A program made the position numbers and the translations under genes. This document shows positions 23,763 through 34,206 of a stretch of DNA of 64,000 nucleotides, piece after piece; position 1 is the first letter of the stretch; every line of letters begins with the position of its first letter. The notes beneath the pieces were generated by a model. That model had not been told where the DNA came from. It made no database searches and worked only from the letters and a program-made list of their open reading frames with translations. Source of the stretch: Choanephora cucurbitarum (lineage: Eukaryota; Mucoromycota; Mucoromycetes; Mucorales; Choanephoraceae); NCBI GenBank assembly GCA_025331435.1, contig JAIWNI010000001.1, forward strand, positions 496,001 to 560,000. The letters run 5' to 3'.

Positions 23763-24303
23763 AGTATGCTCGTGCTTTCGCCATTTAGAGTAATTCAAAG
23801 TTTCAGCTTCTCTCTCTTTTTCTGGTAGCTGGAATCAACTTTGACCGTCATACAAGCGACCAGTTTTTTTTTTCTTCTTTGCTTTTCCTTTAGAATCACA
23901 GAAAGTCATAACGCTTGCACAGAATTGGAGCGTATTTCCCTTTTTCGCCAAACTTTTCTTTTTTTCTTTTTTTTTTCTTCTTCTCTTTTATGTGCACATT
24001 TATTTATAGCACCATCGTAAAGTAAAAATAAAAAGATGTAACAGACTTTGCGTTTTCCTTTAGTGTTGAGTCACTATAGTGTTGAGTCACTAGTCAGTGC
24101 CATAGCGATTGTCTCGCTTGATCTGTAGCAACTGTCTAGTTTCCTTTTTCCGCCATGCTTTTTTCTTTTTCTCCTGTCACTTTGCTTTCAGTATCTCTAC
24201 AGCTTGAAACCTTTTCACTTTTCATGCATGACTCACTTCCTAGCACCGGAGCCTTTTGTTTTGTTTTTTCTTTGGGTCATGTCCATGTCTATCACCAAAT
24301 ATT
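23763..24303 (+). repeat. Left 541-bp arm of the inverted repeat
   Basis: Reverse complement of 26220-26760. It contains T-rich stretches, a duplicated 16-bp unit TAGTGTTGAGTCACTA, three TGASTCA sites and a 48-codon frame that is repeated in the other arm and probably fortuitous. Confidence 0.85.
24067..24235. promoter_or_regulatory. Cluster of three TGA(G/C)TCA (Gcn4/AP-1-type) sites
   Basis: TGAGTCA at 24067-24073 and 24083-24089 (16 bp apart) and TGACTCA at 24229-24235, all perfect 7-mers bound by fungal bZIP factors such as Gcn4. The same three occur mirrored in the right arm. Their role is inferred only. Confidence 0.4.
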
Positions 24304-24472
24304 GTGTACAATAACAAGACATGACCAGGCGTACTGTTTGCTTAATAACCATCTTAAATAATTTCAATCGCCAACTTTAGTGAAACCTGTAGAAGTCAAG
24401 AGAAGTATGGCCTTCCTCCCAAAAGACCACTCAACAGGAACAATATTATTTCTCTTGCCTTCTACCTCTTGA
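24304..24472 (+). pseudogene. Gene fragment A (downstream part) beside the left arm
   Basis: Translating from 24304 gives TITRHDQAYCLLNNHLK, an in-frame TAA, FQSPTLVKPVE, then VKRSMAFLPKDHSTGTILFL to a stop at 24472. The first 29 codons align without gaps to the end of fragment B (TVTRYDQVHQLLNIHSEWFQ, then SPTWMKPRE); the Trp codon of B is a stop here. This copy continues past the point where B is cut by the right arm. The protein family is not recognised. Confidence 0.55.
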
Positions 24473-25879
24473 TTCAATGTTTGTGTTTTTCAATCAATTA
24501 ATTACATTTATGCACTGCCTTCCCTTTTCTCTTTTAGCCACAACTGTTTTTGTAACTTTGCATTTTACAATAGTACAAAACCAAACCTTAATGATAAATT
24601 GATCATCAAAGTGAACACACAAAAAAGAGATTCGAGAAATGAAGAGTAAATCTTAAAAAGGTATATTACGCGTTAACGTAACTCACTTTAACGTCCGTTT
24701 TTACTAAACTAATAAACTTTGTTTTGAAGCAAAGTTTACGATGAAGTGAATGCCCTCTGATTTTTAAGCTATAGCTATTAATGAACATTAATACAATTTT
24801 ATTTAAATTCTTGTTACTTTGCCTTTCCTCTTAGGTTGATATTCTTCTGCTAGTTAAATCAGACTACTTGTAGTACATTACTCAGCTCGTTCAGATTGTG
24901 AACAAGATAGAAGCTGATAACCATTTTTTCTTGTAACTCAAAGTTCGTCTTTTTTTATGTAGCTCCTACTACATAGGATAAGAATCTAAGTCAACGGTGT
25001 TATAAATAGACTTCATCTCTTTTGACAAGCAAGCGTAAACTCTTCTGTTCTCAAAAGATCGATAAGATTTAAAGAATGATGTAACCAAGAACTGCACTTG
25101 TACTTACTTGCATTCGAGAAGACACACAAACTATGTCATTTAACCAGTTATTATCAGCAAGATACTATGAGCAGTACATGGACACATTGTCATCTTCTGT
25201 TAGACCATATGTTGCCCACATGATGAATAGCAAAGCTCCGATTCTTAAATCTTTAATATTTGAGGAGTGAAAGAAATCCTCTCCTCTGTCATACATAAAA
25301 GTTCTTTTATGATCTGAGATTTCACCCAAATCAACATGGCCTAGTGTTTCTTTATTTATCTTTTTCTTTTTACAAATAAAGCTGTGTTACCGAAATCCAA
25401 TCTCGATTTAAAGTGATAAGGAGCTCAAAATAAGGTATTGTCTGTCAAATATCTGGAAACACAAAAACAAGTCTTTAAAGGATTTACATACTTGCGTTCT
25501 GTGCACTTGCCCTTATTGCAGGACAGCAAGTGTATGGTTGTATTCGAATTGCAGTATTTACAGCCATGAAAAGTATCAGGCTGCTTCTTGAACCCAAAAT
25601 AAGAAAGTGTTCAGTATGTCAAGGTTCGTTGGCCATGTATGTACTCAAATCAATGCACACAATGTGTCTCAATAACTCTGTGATGCTCATCGCTAGATGA
25701 GAGTTGTTCTATTCAATGAATTATATTGCTTGATCTTGTATTACTCCTTTAGATGACAAGACTGCCCTTGGTTTGAAAATACAGAAGTAAGCTATACTTT
25801 TAAGAGTCACTGTTGAGATACTATTGATGCCCTGAGCTCTATTTAGAAGAGTACTAATTGATGTTTTATCATAAAGAGA

Positions 25880-26221
25880 ATGGTTTTTATTTTTCAAGTA
25901 AGAAACACACACATACAAACTTTCTTCGGCATGGTTGTCCAGATAAAAATGAATGATTACCCACTAACAAAAGAATGCCCCACTTCTCATTTGGATTTGC
26001 AATACGATGCGATCTTGAAAGGTGTCTATCTTTCGCAACACATTGACAAGTTGCAACCTCATTTCAAACTCCTTTATACGTTTCTTTGTTTATTAAGGTT
26101 TCAAGAAGTAAGACCTGTATATTTTACAGTAACAAGATACGATCAGGTGCATCAATTACTCAATATTCATTCTGAATGGTTTCAATCGCCAACTTGGATG
26201 AAACCGAGAGAATGCACGTAA
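25880..26221 (+). pseudogene. Gene fragment B (upstream part) cut by the right arm
   Basis: Open frame 25880-26221; a plausible intron (GTAAGAAAC to GTCCAG, about 25898-25942) would start the last exon at 25943, giving MNDYPLTKECPTSHLDLQYD and ending TWMKPRECT. Its last sense codon and stop fall at the arm boundary (26220), so the natural C-terminus is probably lost. Soluble, no signal peptide or zinc motif seen. Family unknown. Confidence 0.5.
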
Positions 26222-26760
26222 TATTTGGTGATAGACATGGACATGACCCAAAGAAAAAACAAAACAAAAGGCTCCGGTGCTAGGAAGTGAGTCATGCATG
26301 AAAAGTGAAAAGGTTTCAAGCTGTAGAGATACTGAAAGCAAAGTGACAGGAGAAAAAGAAAAAAGCATGGCGGAAAAAGGAAACTAGACAGTTGCTACAG
26401 ATCAAGCGAGACAATCGCTATGGCACTGACTAGTGACTCAACACTATAGTGACTCAACACTAAAGGAAAACGCAAAGTCTGTTACATCTTTTTATTTTTA
26501 CTTTACGATGGTGCTATAAATAAATGTGCACATAAAAGAGAAGAAGAAAAAAAAAAGAAAAAAAGAAAAGTTTGGCGAAAAAGGGAAATACGCTCCAATT
26601 CTGTGCAAGCGTTATGACTTTCTGTGATTCTAAAGGAAAAGCAAAGAAGAAAAAAAAAACTGGTCGCTTGTATGACGGTCAAAGTTGATTCCAGCTACCA
26701 GAAAAAGAGAGAGAAGCTGAAACTTTGAATTACTCTAAATGGCGAAAGCACGAGCATACT
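26220..26760 (-). repeat. Right 541-bp arm of the inverted repeat
   Basis: Mirror of 23763-24303. It ends 276 bp before the bHLH gene's stop codon, so it lies just beyond that gene's 3' end. Confidence 0.85.
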
Positions 26761-27036
26761 AAAATCTATTGCCTTATTTATTCACATGAAATCTGCATCG
26801 TCTAATCTTAAACAATAGGCTTGACAACCTTATTTTTTTTTGTCTTAGATGAAAGGGGGCATAAAGTTGGTTTTAATAGTAACAGAGAAATTGGAGGGAA
26901 AACAATAAACAATTTGGCCGGCGTATATTAAAGAAAAAAGGGTATCAAATGACAGTTTTTTTTAAATAAAAAAAACGTAAGGAAACATAAAAACACAATA
27001 AAATAAAACAAAAAAATCAATGCCAGTATGGATCTA

Positions 27037-28618
27037 TCATGAACGTAAGAAGCTATACAATGGCATTTGTAAGGAAAACTTACGTTCTGATGAATGATTT
27101 TGGGGTTGCATAAAGCTTAGAAGGTCTAATGTAGAGTCATAGTGGATGTTTTCAGACAGCGATTGTGGCTGAATCATAGTGGTAGAGGGCGAAGAAGATG
27201 TGGAAGAAAGGGGTAAGTGACTACCAATAGGCGTTCGAATGGCGGGAACTGAGCTTACAACATGATCAAGTGTATCATGGAATACTTGTTCAGCTCCAAA
27301 GGGAGAAGAGGTAACGTCCAACGAGGAAGATAAGTTGACAAGCATATCGTTTCCTTCTGTTTGGAAAGCAGTTGATAAAGGATCATTGATTGTCAGGCTA
27401 TTGCTTCTTGAAACAGCAGGAGACAACATAGATGGTTGAAAAGATTGAATGGGCAATACATGAGAAGAAGCAGAAGATGAAACAGAATGAAGACTGTTGT
27501 ATCTTTGACGCATAAATTGACTCTGAAGCATCGCTTGGTGTTCCAAATCAAAGAGCGAGTAGGCTTGCTGAGATGGTAAGAATGCATGCTCAAAAATTGT
27601 TGTATCGTCAGATAACTGGGTCTTTTGTTTCTTAGCGTCTGGCATGGATTGCACAAGAGGAGGTGATAGCAATGGTTGGTTATCTGGTGCTGATTCAGGT
27701 TGACAAAGAGGCGAAACAGAATCGCTCTGGCCAAATTCATTTCTTGATCTCTTAGTACCAGTAGGCTTGATATACTCTTGAGATGGAGAAGATGTAGTAG
27801 ATTGAATAGACTCGTGAGGAGACGACAAAGGTGCTTTTTGCTGAGCCTTCATCTTGCTAGCTACCTTATTCTTCTTCTTCTTGATAGAAGGTAATTTCAT
27901 ACAGCTAGTGTTTTCTGCTGACTCTGTAGATGCAATGATCACAGTCAAGTTAGAGGGAGATATCTCTCTCTTTCTATCTACAACTGATTGTTGTCTCGTT
28001 TGAGTAGGCGAAGGGCTTTTTGATCCGGATTCTCGTTCGTTTCGCTTTTTCATCTTCTTCTGATGAACAACAGCTTGTCGCATAAGCTGCTCGTTTTCTC
28101 TGCGTAAAGTGCGTAGTTGATCTTGGTAATCGGCTTCTCTTTCTTGAGCCATAGAGACTAAAGAGAAAAAAAGGAGAATGACCTAGAGTTAGCTCAACCA
28201 GTTTAATTATTCAAGAGCGTAGTCTATTACCAAATTCAAGGGATTTGGCTACAATCATGCTTTTGCTAGGTCGTCTTATTTGTTGCAAAGAAGGCAAGAC
28301 ATGAGCAAGTTCTTGAAACTTAGTGTTGAGACCTTCTCTACGTTGTCTTTCGAGAGCATTGTGTGCTGTTCGCTTTTCAATGTAGGCAATATCGTCACTG
28401 TCATAGTAAGGTTAGTTACTGCAACAGTCTGCATACAACAAAGTATGTTACCTTTCATTTGTGTGTGACATGTTCGAAGAGAATGAGATTCCAAATGGAT
28501 AGGCTGGAGAGGCAGATGAAGTAGGCATTTGAGTAACTTGTTGGTGTTGTGGTAAGTATCGAGATTCCTGTTGTTTATTTAAAGATCTGTTTTCATTCAA
28601 TTTTTGCTCTTTTGGCAT
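27037..28618 (-). CDS. bHLH transcription factor
   Basis: Start at 28618 (MPKEQKLNENRSLNKQQESR). The basic region and helix-loop-helix are spread over two exons: KRTAHNALERQRREGLNTKF, then QELAHVLPSLQQIRRPSKSM and IVAKSLEFV. The basic region has H, E and R at the positions that contact the CACGTG E-box. A leucine/glutamine heptad segment follows directly (DYQDQLRTLRRENEQLMRQ), so it may be a bHLH-zip protein. The rest is Ser/Pro/Gln-rich with a basic cluster (SIKKKKNKVASKMKAQQK), typical of an activation region. Total is about 475 residues. Target genes are unknown. Confidence 0.88.
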
Positions 28619-28901
28619 CACACTGTGAATTGTAAAAGAAAAAGAGAGCACTGAGAAATATAATTAAAAGTAGAGAGAAGAGGAAGAAAAAGAAAGGGAA
28701 AAAGTCAAGTTTACTGCCCCTTTTTATAATTGTCTCAGAAAGCTGAAAGTAGCTTAAATTCTTGAAAGTCGGGCAGCCTGAATGTGTATGACATTTATGC
28801 TGTATTATCAAGATTAAGTTAAAAATTTCAACCCATAAAAAGAGATAGAGAAGTCAATAACCACAATAAGGTGATGACTTTGATCGATCGAGTATTCGAA
28901 T

Positions 28902-29060
28902 CCCCCCCCCCCTCTCTCTCTCTTCCAATCCCCCCCGTTGATCACGTAAGGCATAGTCTTTTATGGAAAGTACAATTTGGGTTGTCGCGGCTCTGAAAAT
29001 CGTATAAAAGTATTGTTGCTTCGATCTACAATTGTTCAGCTCTCTCTGTCCCCCCCCCCC
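28902..29060. repeat. Pair of poly-C (poly-G on minus strand) tracts
   Basis: Two runs of 11 C lie about 140 bp apart, flanked by (CT)n and CCC-rich sequence. They are 290-440 bp upstream of the bHLH start codon, with G-runs on its sense strand, and could form G-quadruplex or i-motif structures. Confidence 0.6.
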
Positions 29061-29806
29061 GCCCACCCTTCTCTCCCCTTGTTTCCTAAATTGAGTTTAT
29101 TTATTTTAATTCATTGTCTTCCCCCAAATAAGAATTGGTAGGCAATTAATTATTAAGGAATAACGTTTTCCTGATTAAATACATATTAAATATCATGATT
29201 TGCATAGCTGTGTCACAGCTGAATAAGTGGTGTAGCAAGCATGGCTTGTTTCAGTCGGTGTCATCTTCGCTTGATGCCCCCCTTTATTGTAACTGAGAAA
29301 GATTTCATATTGAGATTTAAACTCTATTAGACAATGGTATATAATACATAAATGGAAATACAGGAGAGGGCTCAGACACTTTTTTTTTGTTGTTGTCTTC
29401 AGGATTATTGTTCTTATTCTCGATCGATCCCTACATAACTGTACAACGCACATTTTTTCAAAAGTCAAAAATTACACTGTCAATTACTTTTTAGGCATTG
29501 CTAGCCTTCTCTTTCTTCACTTTGAATCATTGTTTCTCTTACAACAGAAACAAACTTAATTTAAGTTTACAACGAAGCAACGATCGATTACATGTTGCCT
29601 CTTTATGCTGAGAATCAATCAAACAAAAAGAAGGGAGTCTGTTGATCAGCATGATTCAACTGTCTCTTTCAAGTACAAATCGCGCGGTGATAAGTAAAGC
29701 TGATAAAAATGTTGTCAGAAGAAACTCACTTAAGAGTCAAATGCACTGACGTTCATTGAGCTCTATTTTCTTAATCATCGTGACTAAACAGGAGGTGGGT
29801 GTTGTA

Positions 29807-29814
29807 CCACGTGG
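29807..29814. promoter_or_regulatory. CACGTG E-box (CCACGTGG palindrome)
   Basis: Perfect class B E-box about 1.2 kb upstream of the bHLH gene and just downstream of KRS1. Function inferred only. Confidence 0.3.
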
Positions 29815-29920
29815 ATCCTCCTACTTTCTATCTTTTAGAGTGACGGCATTAAATAGCCTGTCAATTTATTAAATACAGAAAAAAAAAGATATAACATAAA
29901 CAAAGGGTAAAAAAAGAGCT

Positions 29921-31768
29921 CTAGTTTTCTTCAGGCTTCATGGCAGGGAACAAGAGGACTTCCTTAATGTTGTTGGAGTTGGTCAAGAACATGGTAAGAC
30001 GATCAATACCCATACCCCAACCACCAGTGGGAGGAAGACCAAATTCAAGTGATTGACAGAAGTTTTCATCGATCAACTGAGCTTCGTCATCACCAGCAGC
30101 CTTTTGGTTAGCTTGTTCAGCAAAACGATCACGTTGATCGAAAGGATCGTTCAATTCAGTGTAAGCATTACAGACTTCCTTGGTAGCAACAAACAATTCG
30201 AAACGTTCACAGAGACCAGCACGATCACGGTGCTTCTTGGCCAAAGGAGACATCATTTGAGGGTGGCCAGTGATGAAAGTAGGACTGATACAGGTGCTTT
30301 CGAGGTATTCGCCAACGAGCTTATCCAACATACGAGCATTGGTACGAGGAGCAGAACAGTCAATGTTGTTCTTGATAAGAATGTCAGACAAGAACTTGTT
30401 TGTCTCTTGAGTATGGAGTTGGTCACCAGGAGGGAAAGTAACGCCTAACTTCTCTTCCAAAGTAGTGATCATATCAATACGTCTGAAGGGAGGAGTGAAA
30501 TCAATGTCCATGACAGGTCCATCAGGACCTTGAGGATGGTATTGAACTTGGTACTTGCCAAAGAGCTTCTTGACCATACCAGAAATAAGCTCTTCAGTCA
30601 TGTCCATCAAGTCAAACATGTCAGCATAGGCCATATAGAATTCACAGGTGGTGAATTCGGGGTTGTGAGTCAAATCAATGCCTTCGTTACGGAATTGACG
30701 ACCAATTTCATAAACACGGTCAAGACCACCAACAACCAGCATCTTCAAGTACAGTTCAGGAGCAATACGCATGAACATGTCCAACTTCAGGTCATTGTGG
30801 TGAGTGACGAAGGGCTTGGCAGTAGCACCACCAGCAATTGTGTTCATCATGGGGGTTTCTACTTCAAGGAAGTTACGTTGATCAAGGAAAGAACGAACAT
30901 AGGTGATGATTTGAGAACGAATCTTGAACTTGTCACGAACAAAGTTGTTCATGATCAAATCAAGGTAACGTTGACGATATCTAAGTTCCATGTCCTTGAA
31001 ACCGTAGTTGGCCTTGGGCAACATGCGGAGACAGGGAGACAAGAGAGTGACCTTCTTGGGGAAAATAGACAATTCACCACGCTTGGTCTTACCAGGAACA
31101 CCCTTGACACCAACAATATCACCACGTCTCAGGAGATCATGAATTTGGGCATAATCATCGCCTTCATTGTCTTGGAGAGAAGCCATGATTTGGATCTTAG
31201 TACCTTCACCGTGCAAATCGTAGAATCTTAACTTGGCACCAGAAGCACGCTTGTTGTGAATACGACCGGCAACAGTGATCTCTTGATCATCAAGACGGTC
31301 ACCAGCTTCAAGCTTGTTGAACTTTTCAATAAATTCAGGAAGAGACAACTCAACTTGGAACTTGTGAGGGTAAGGTTCAGGACTAGCGCTTTGACGAAGC
31401 TTGTTGATAGCCTTGGAACGCAACTCAAAGTATTGCTAAAAAAATATCTCTCTATTAAATCACTTTCTCCTCTATCTATCTTTGAAAGTGACTTACGTTA
31501 GGGTTCAATTCTTCTTCATCTTCTTCTTCGTTCTTAGGCTTGACTTCCTTAGGAGGAGCAGCAGCAGCCTTGGCGGCCTTTTGAGCTTCCTTAGCACGAA
31601 CCTTTTCACGTCTCTTGAACTCCCTAAAGTTTAAAACATGGTCAACACTCTATCGTACAGCTCTATTTCTTTCTAATTTTTGGCCCATTATGCTACTTAC
31701 GACTTGGAGATCATTTCTCCGGTGACGGGATCCTTTTGGAGGTTCTTTTGATCAACGTTTTCAGACAT
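29921..31768 (-). CDS. KRS1: Lysyl-tRNA synthetase, cytosolic class IIb
   Basis: Three exons: [20 protein letters not shown] (start 31768), a short Lys/Ala-rich exon ([20 protein letters not shown]), and one long exon of about 505 codons. The OB-fold anticodon domain has [20 protein letters not shown]. Motif 1 includes [19 protein letters not shown], motif 2 [20 protein letters not shown], and motif 3 [19 protein letters not shown]. Length is about 570 residues, as in yeast Krs1. No clear mitochondrial leader, so the cytosolic form is expected. Codon use is strongly biased (CTT/TTG, GGT), consistent with high expression. Confidence 0.96.
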
Positions 31769-34206
31769 GGCGTTGGCTTGAAGTGTTAAAAGAAAAAAGA
31801 AAAATTTTGTTTTTTTTTCTTGTCAGATACAGATAAAATTTTTGACTGCGGCATTTGAAATAGGTGTGTATGTACCTTGCGGCAAAAGATTATCTTTTCC
31901 ATCTATCAAAGCCTCAGTATGCTAGCAAGTTATCCGAGAGTATCGCGCACTGTCAGTATTGAAATGTTGGCAGCATAGATGAAGCTTCGTATACAAACTC
32001 AGAGTAAGCATGCACAAAAACGGAGAAAAGGAGGACAACTTGAGCATAAGGTGGAACAATTACTCTGCATGCAATTGACAGCATACACGTTATTAGCAAT
32101 AAGCTAAATTTATAACAGACTGTGATCAGTTGATTTCTGACATCTTATTGACAAGTCATTGGATGATAAAAAAAAATAAGCTTTTTTCTTAATGAAAAAA
32201 AAAGTGTTGGTTTGTACATTTACTCACAGATGCATTAAGCAAGAATGGAAGTGTCACGCGAGTAATGATAAATGTCATCAAGGCTCTAGACTTTTCTTTT
32301 TAATGACATAATAAATTAACAAAAGCACTATATGTAGGCTTAATTCTCCTTTATGCGTCATTTTCAAGAGGAGAATGAGGAGGCAGCTTATTGTTTCTTT
32401 TCTGTAATAAGCTTTAGGTTTGTTGCAACTATATAACAAACATATACACTAGTCGCTCGATTTGGCACTATGCTCAATATAATAATAGCAACCCTTCAGC
32501 CTGACGATCACTAAAACTTCATTTGGCTTAAGAGTATGCTCAGTATGGGAGTGTATCTCTCAAATAAGGCGATTACCGTGTTTAGACTACATAAGTTAGG
32601 TTGTCATACATCATGTTGGGTCTGCGTAACCTAAACCTTTTTTAAGAAGGTGTCTGGAGTATTCTTTGGAAGAGGGCGTTTTACATATTTGATGTTCTCA
32701 GCACTTCCATCCGTGGATCATACCAACTTTGGTAATTAAAAGATTTTTACAGATCGTCTTATTATACGATCTATAGCTTCAATCAACTTACTGCATGAAA
32801 TGGGGGAGCCAGAAATAAAACTTTTCTTCTCTTCAAATACTCAATATGTTCAAGCGTATAACTCAACAATAGAAAGCTAAAAATCCAAATTGCTGTGCTG
32901 CAACTATTCTTGAACTATTGATAGGCCTTTTTTTATAGTTCGAAGCAATGGTTTAGTGTATTAACACCAACCGAATACGCCCGATAAAGAAAGGTTTTAG
33001 AGTAGTTGGTCTATCAAGTTGGATCCAAGAAAACCTGCTTGTAAGTTTTCTCAAAACTGTTTGTTCTGCTAACAGGGGATGGAAGGCGTTTTCTTTTTCA
33101 ATCAACATTAACTAATAGGGCTTTTTATTTTTCTCTTCTTTAGTAATAAGTCATACGCTTTTGTTTATGAAGTAATTGTTTGACATTATGAGTTATGTTT
33201 GACAAACAGTAAAGATAACCACACCCCCAACTTATATTATCATGCCACTTGTTTTTTGTACCTGGAAATCGTCGATCTCAACTGTTTTCAAGAAGATTGG
33301 TTAACCTTTGTAAAACTAGTAACATCCTTACTTCACACTGCCTCAAGTTACCTTACTGTTTATAGATTCTTTATCTTGGTAAGTGAATAAGTGGGAGATA
33401 GGTTATTATTAGTTTTAAACAAATCGTATTGGGTTTAGTTCGGATCATACAGGGCTTTTGTTCGACATCTCTGATTAGACGTTTAACGATATAACTGCAA
33501 AAGGTCATTTTTAAGAGGAATTGGTTGGTTATGCCAAGTCAGAGAAAAGCTGCTGATAAACCTGAAAGTAAAAGAAAAGCTGCTACTATTCTTGATCTAG
33601 GATTGTTTTAAGCACCATCTACTTAGATAATCTGAAGAGGAAGTACAAAGAGATATATCATGAACATAAGGTTCTTCTCAGCTCGTGCTAATGACTTATT
33701 CTCTATAAGAATTTAGAGTTGTGGTATATACCTCTTTCTGTCCTTTAATACTCAACATGAAAACCTGCTTAAGTATTCCTCACATGAAAGAGGGCTGTCA
33801 TCTATCACTCAATGATATAGTTGCTTCACTTTTTATTTTATTTTTTATGGTACTTGATGCAAACATTTGTAGATTGGTTTCAAGCAGATCTCAACATGGG
33901 TAGTTCAGTGCTTCTCTTTAGAGATCACTAGACCTTTGAGGCCAACATAGGATACTTCTAGGTGTTCAGCTTCAACTCGCTCTTGTACCCTTCTTATGGG
34001 CCGAGATCATAAAGTAAAAAAGATAAGAATTGCTTATGTCTTCTTAATGAAGCCATTAAACAATGCTGCTAGCAAAATTAGGCATTTAGTTTTTCCGAAA
34101 TTTGGTTTTCTTCTTACTTTTCTTTTTGTTTATTTTTTTCTTTTTCTCTTACCGCTAATAAAAAGAGAGATAGAACGATACCATTTGAGAGAGAGAGAGC
34201 CAAAGT
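31769..34206. other. Gene-poor region with an old MITE
   Basis: Apart from the MITE-like sequence at 32447-32580, only short unsupported frames are seen (33199-33390, 33721-33903). The part after 33400 may be eroded repeat DNA. A (GA)n run just precedes the MTC6 start. Confidence 0.45.
32447..32580. mobile_element. Degenerate MITE related to the copy at 50438
   Basis: Begins CACTAGTCGCTCGATTTGG after TA and ends with AAATAAGGCGATTACCGTG, a decayed inverted terminus. Internally it shares AGAGTATGCTCAGTATGGGA and GAGTGTATCTCTCAA with the intact copy. About 134 bp, no gene. Confidence 0.6.

Larger units (their letters stand above)
23763..26760. mobile_element. 2,998-bp element with 541-bp terminal inverted repeats, unclassified
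   Basis: Arms 23763-24303 and 26220-26760 have equal length and appear identical in reverse complement. The centre is 1,916 bp. The outer ends are AGTATGCTCGTGCTTTCGCC. No target-site duplication is obvious (flanks ATCGCTCA and AAAATCTA). The centre holds no recognisable transposase. It has two pieces of one unknown gene (24304-24472 and 25880-26221) and short open frames at 25133-25270 (MSFNQLLSARYYEQYMDTL...) and 25566-25700 (MKSIRLLLEPKIRKCSVCQG...) that might be exons. It could be a non-autonomous long-TIR DNA element that captured host sequence, or an inverted segmental duplication. Confidence 0.65.
28619..29920. other. Upstream region of the bHLH gene and 3' flank of KRS1
   Basis: Contains two poly-C runs (28902-28912 and 29050-29060), each next to CT-rich repeats, and one CCACGTGG palindrome at 29807-29814. 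The 91-codon frame at 29193-29468 (-) has no support. No other gene seen. Confidence 0.5.

Noticed and set aside
24155..24361. 48-residue hydrophobic frame repeated in both arms of the 3-kb element
   Set aside because: T-rich composition explains the hydrophobic residues; no known domain, and the two copies are simply the mirrored arms.
28880..28912. TTCGAATCCC resembling a tRNA T-arm
   Set aside because: No A box, acceptor stem or cloverleaf could be built around it on either strand.
30530..31231. 233-codon antisense open frame within lysyl-tRNA synthetase
   Set aside because: Same cause: codon bias of a highly expressed gene leaves few stops on the opposite strand.
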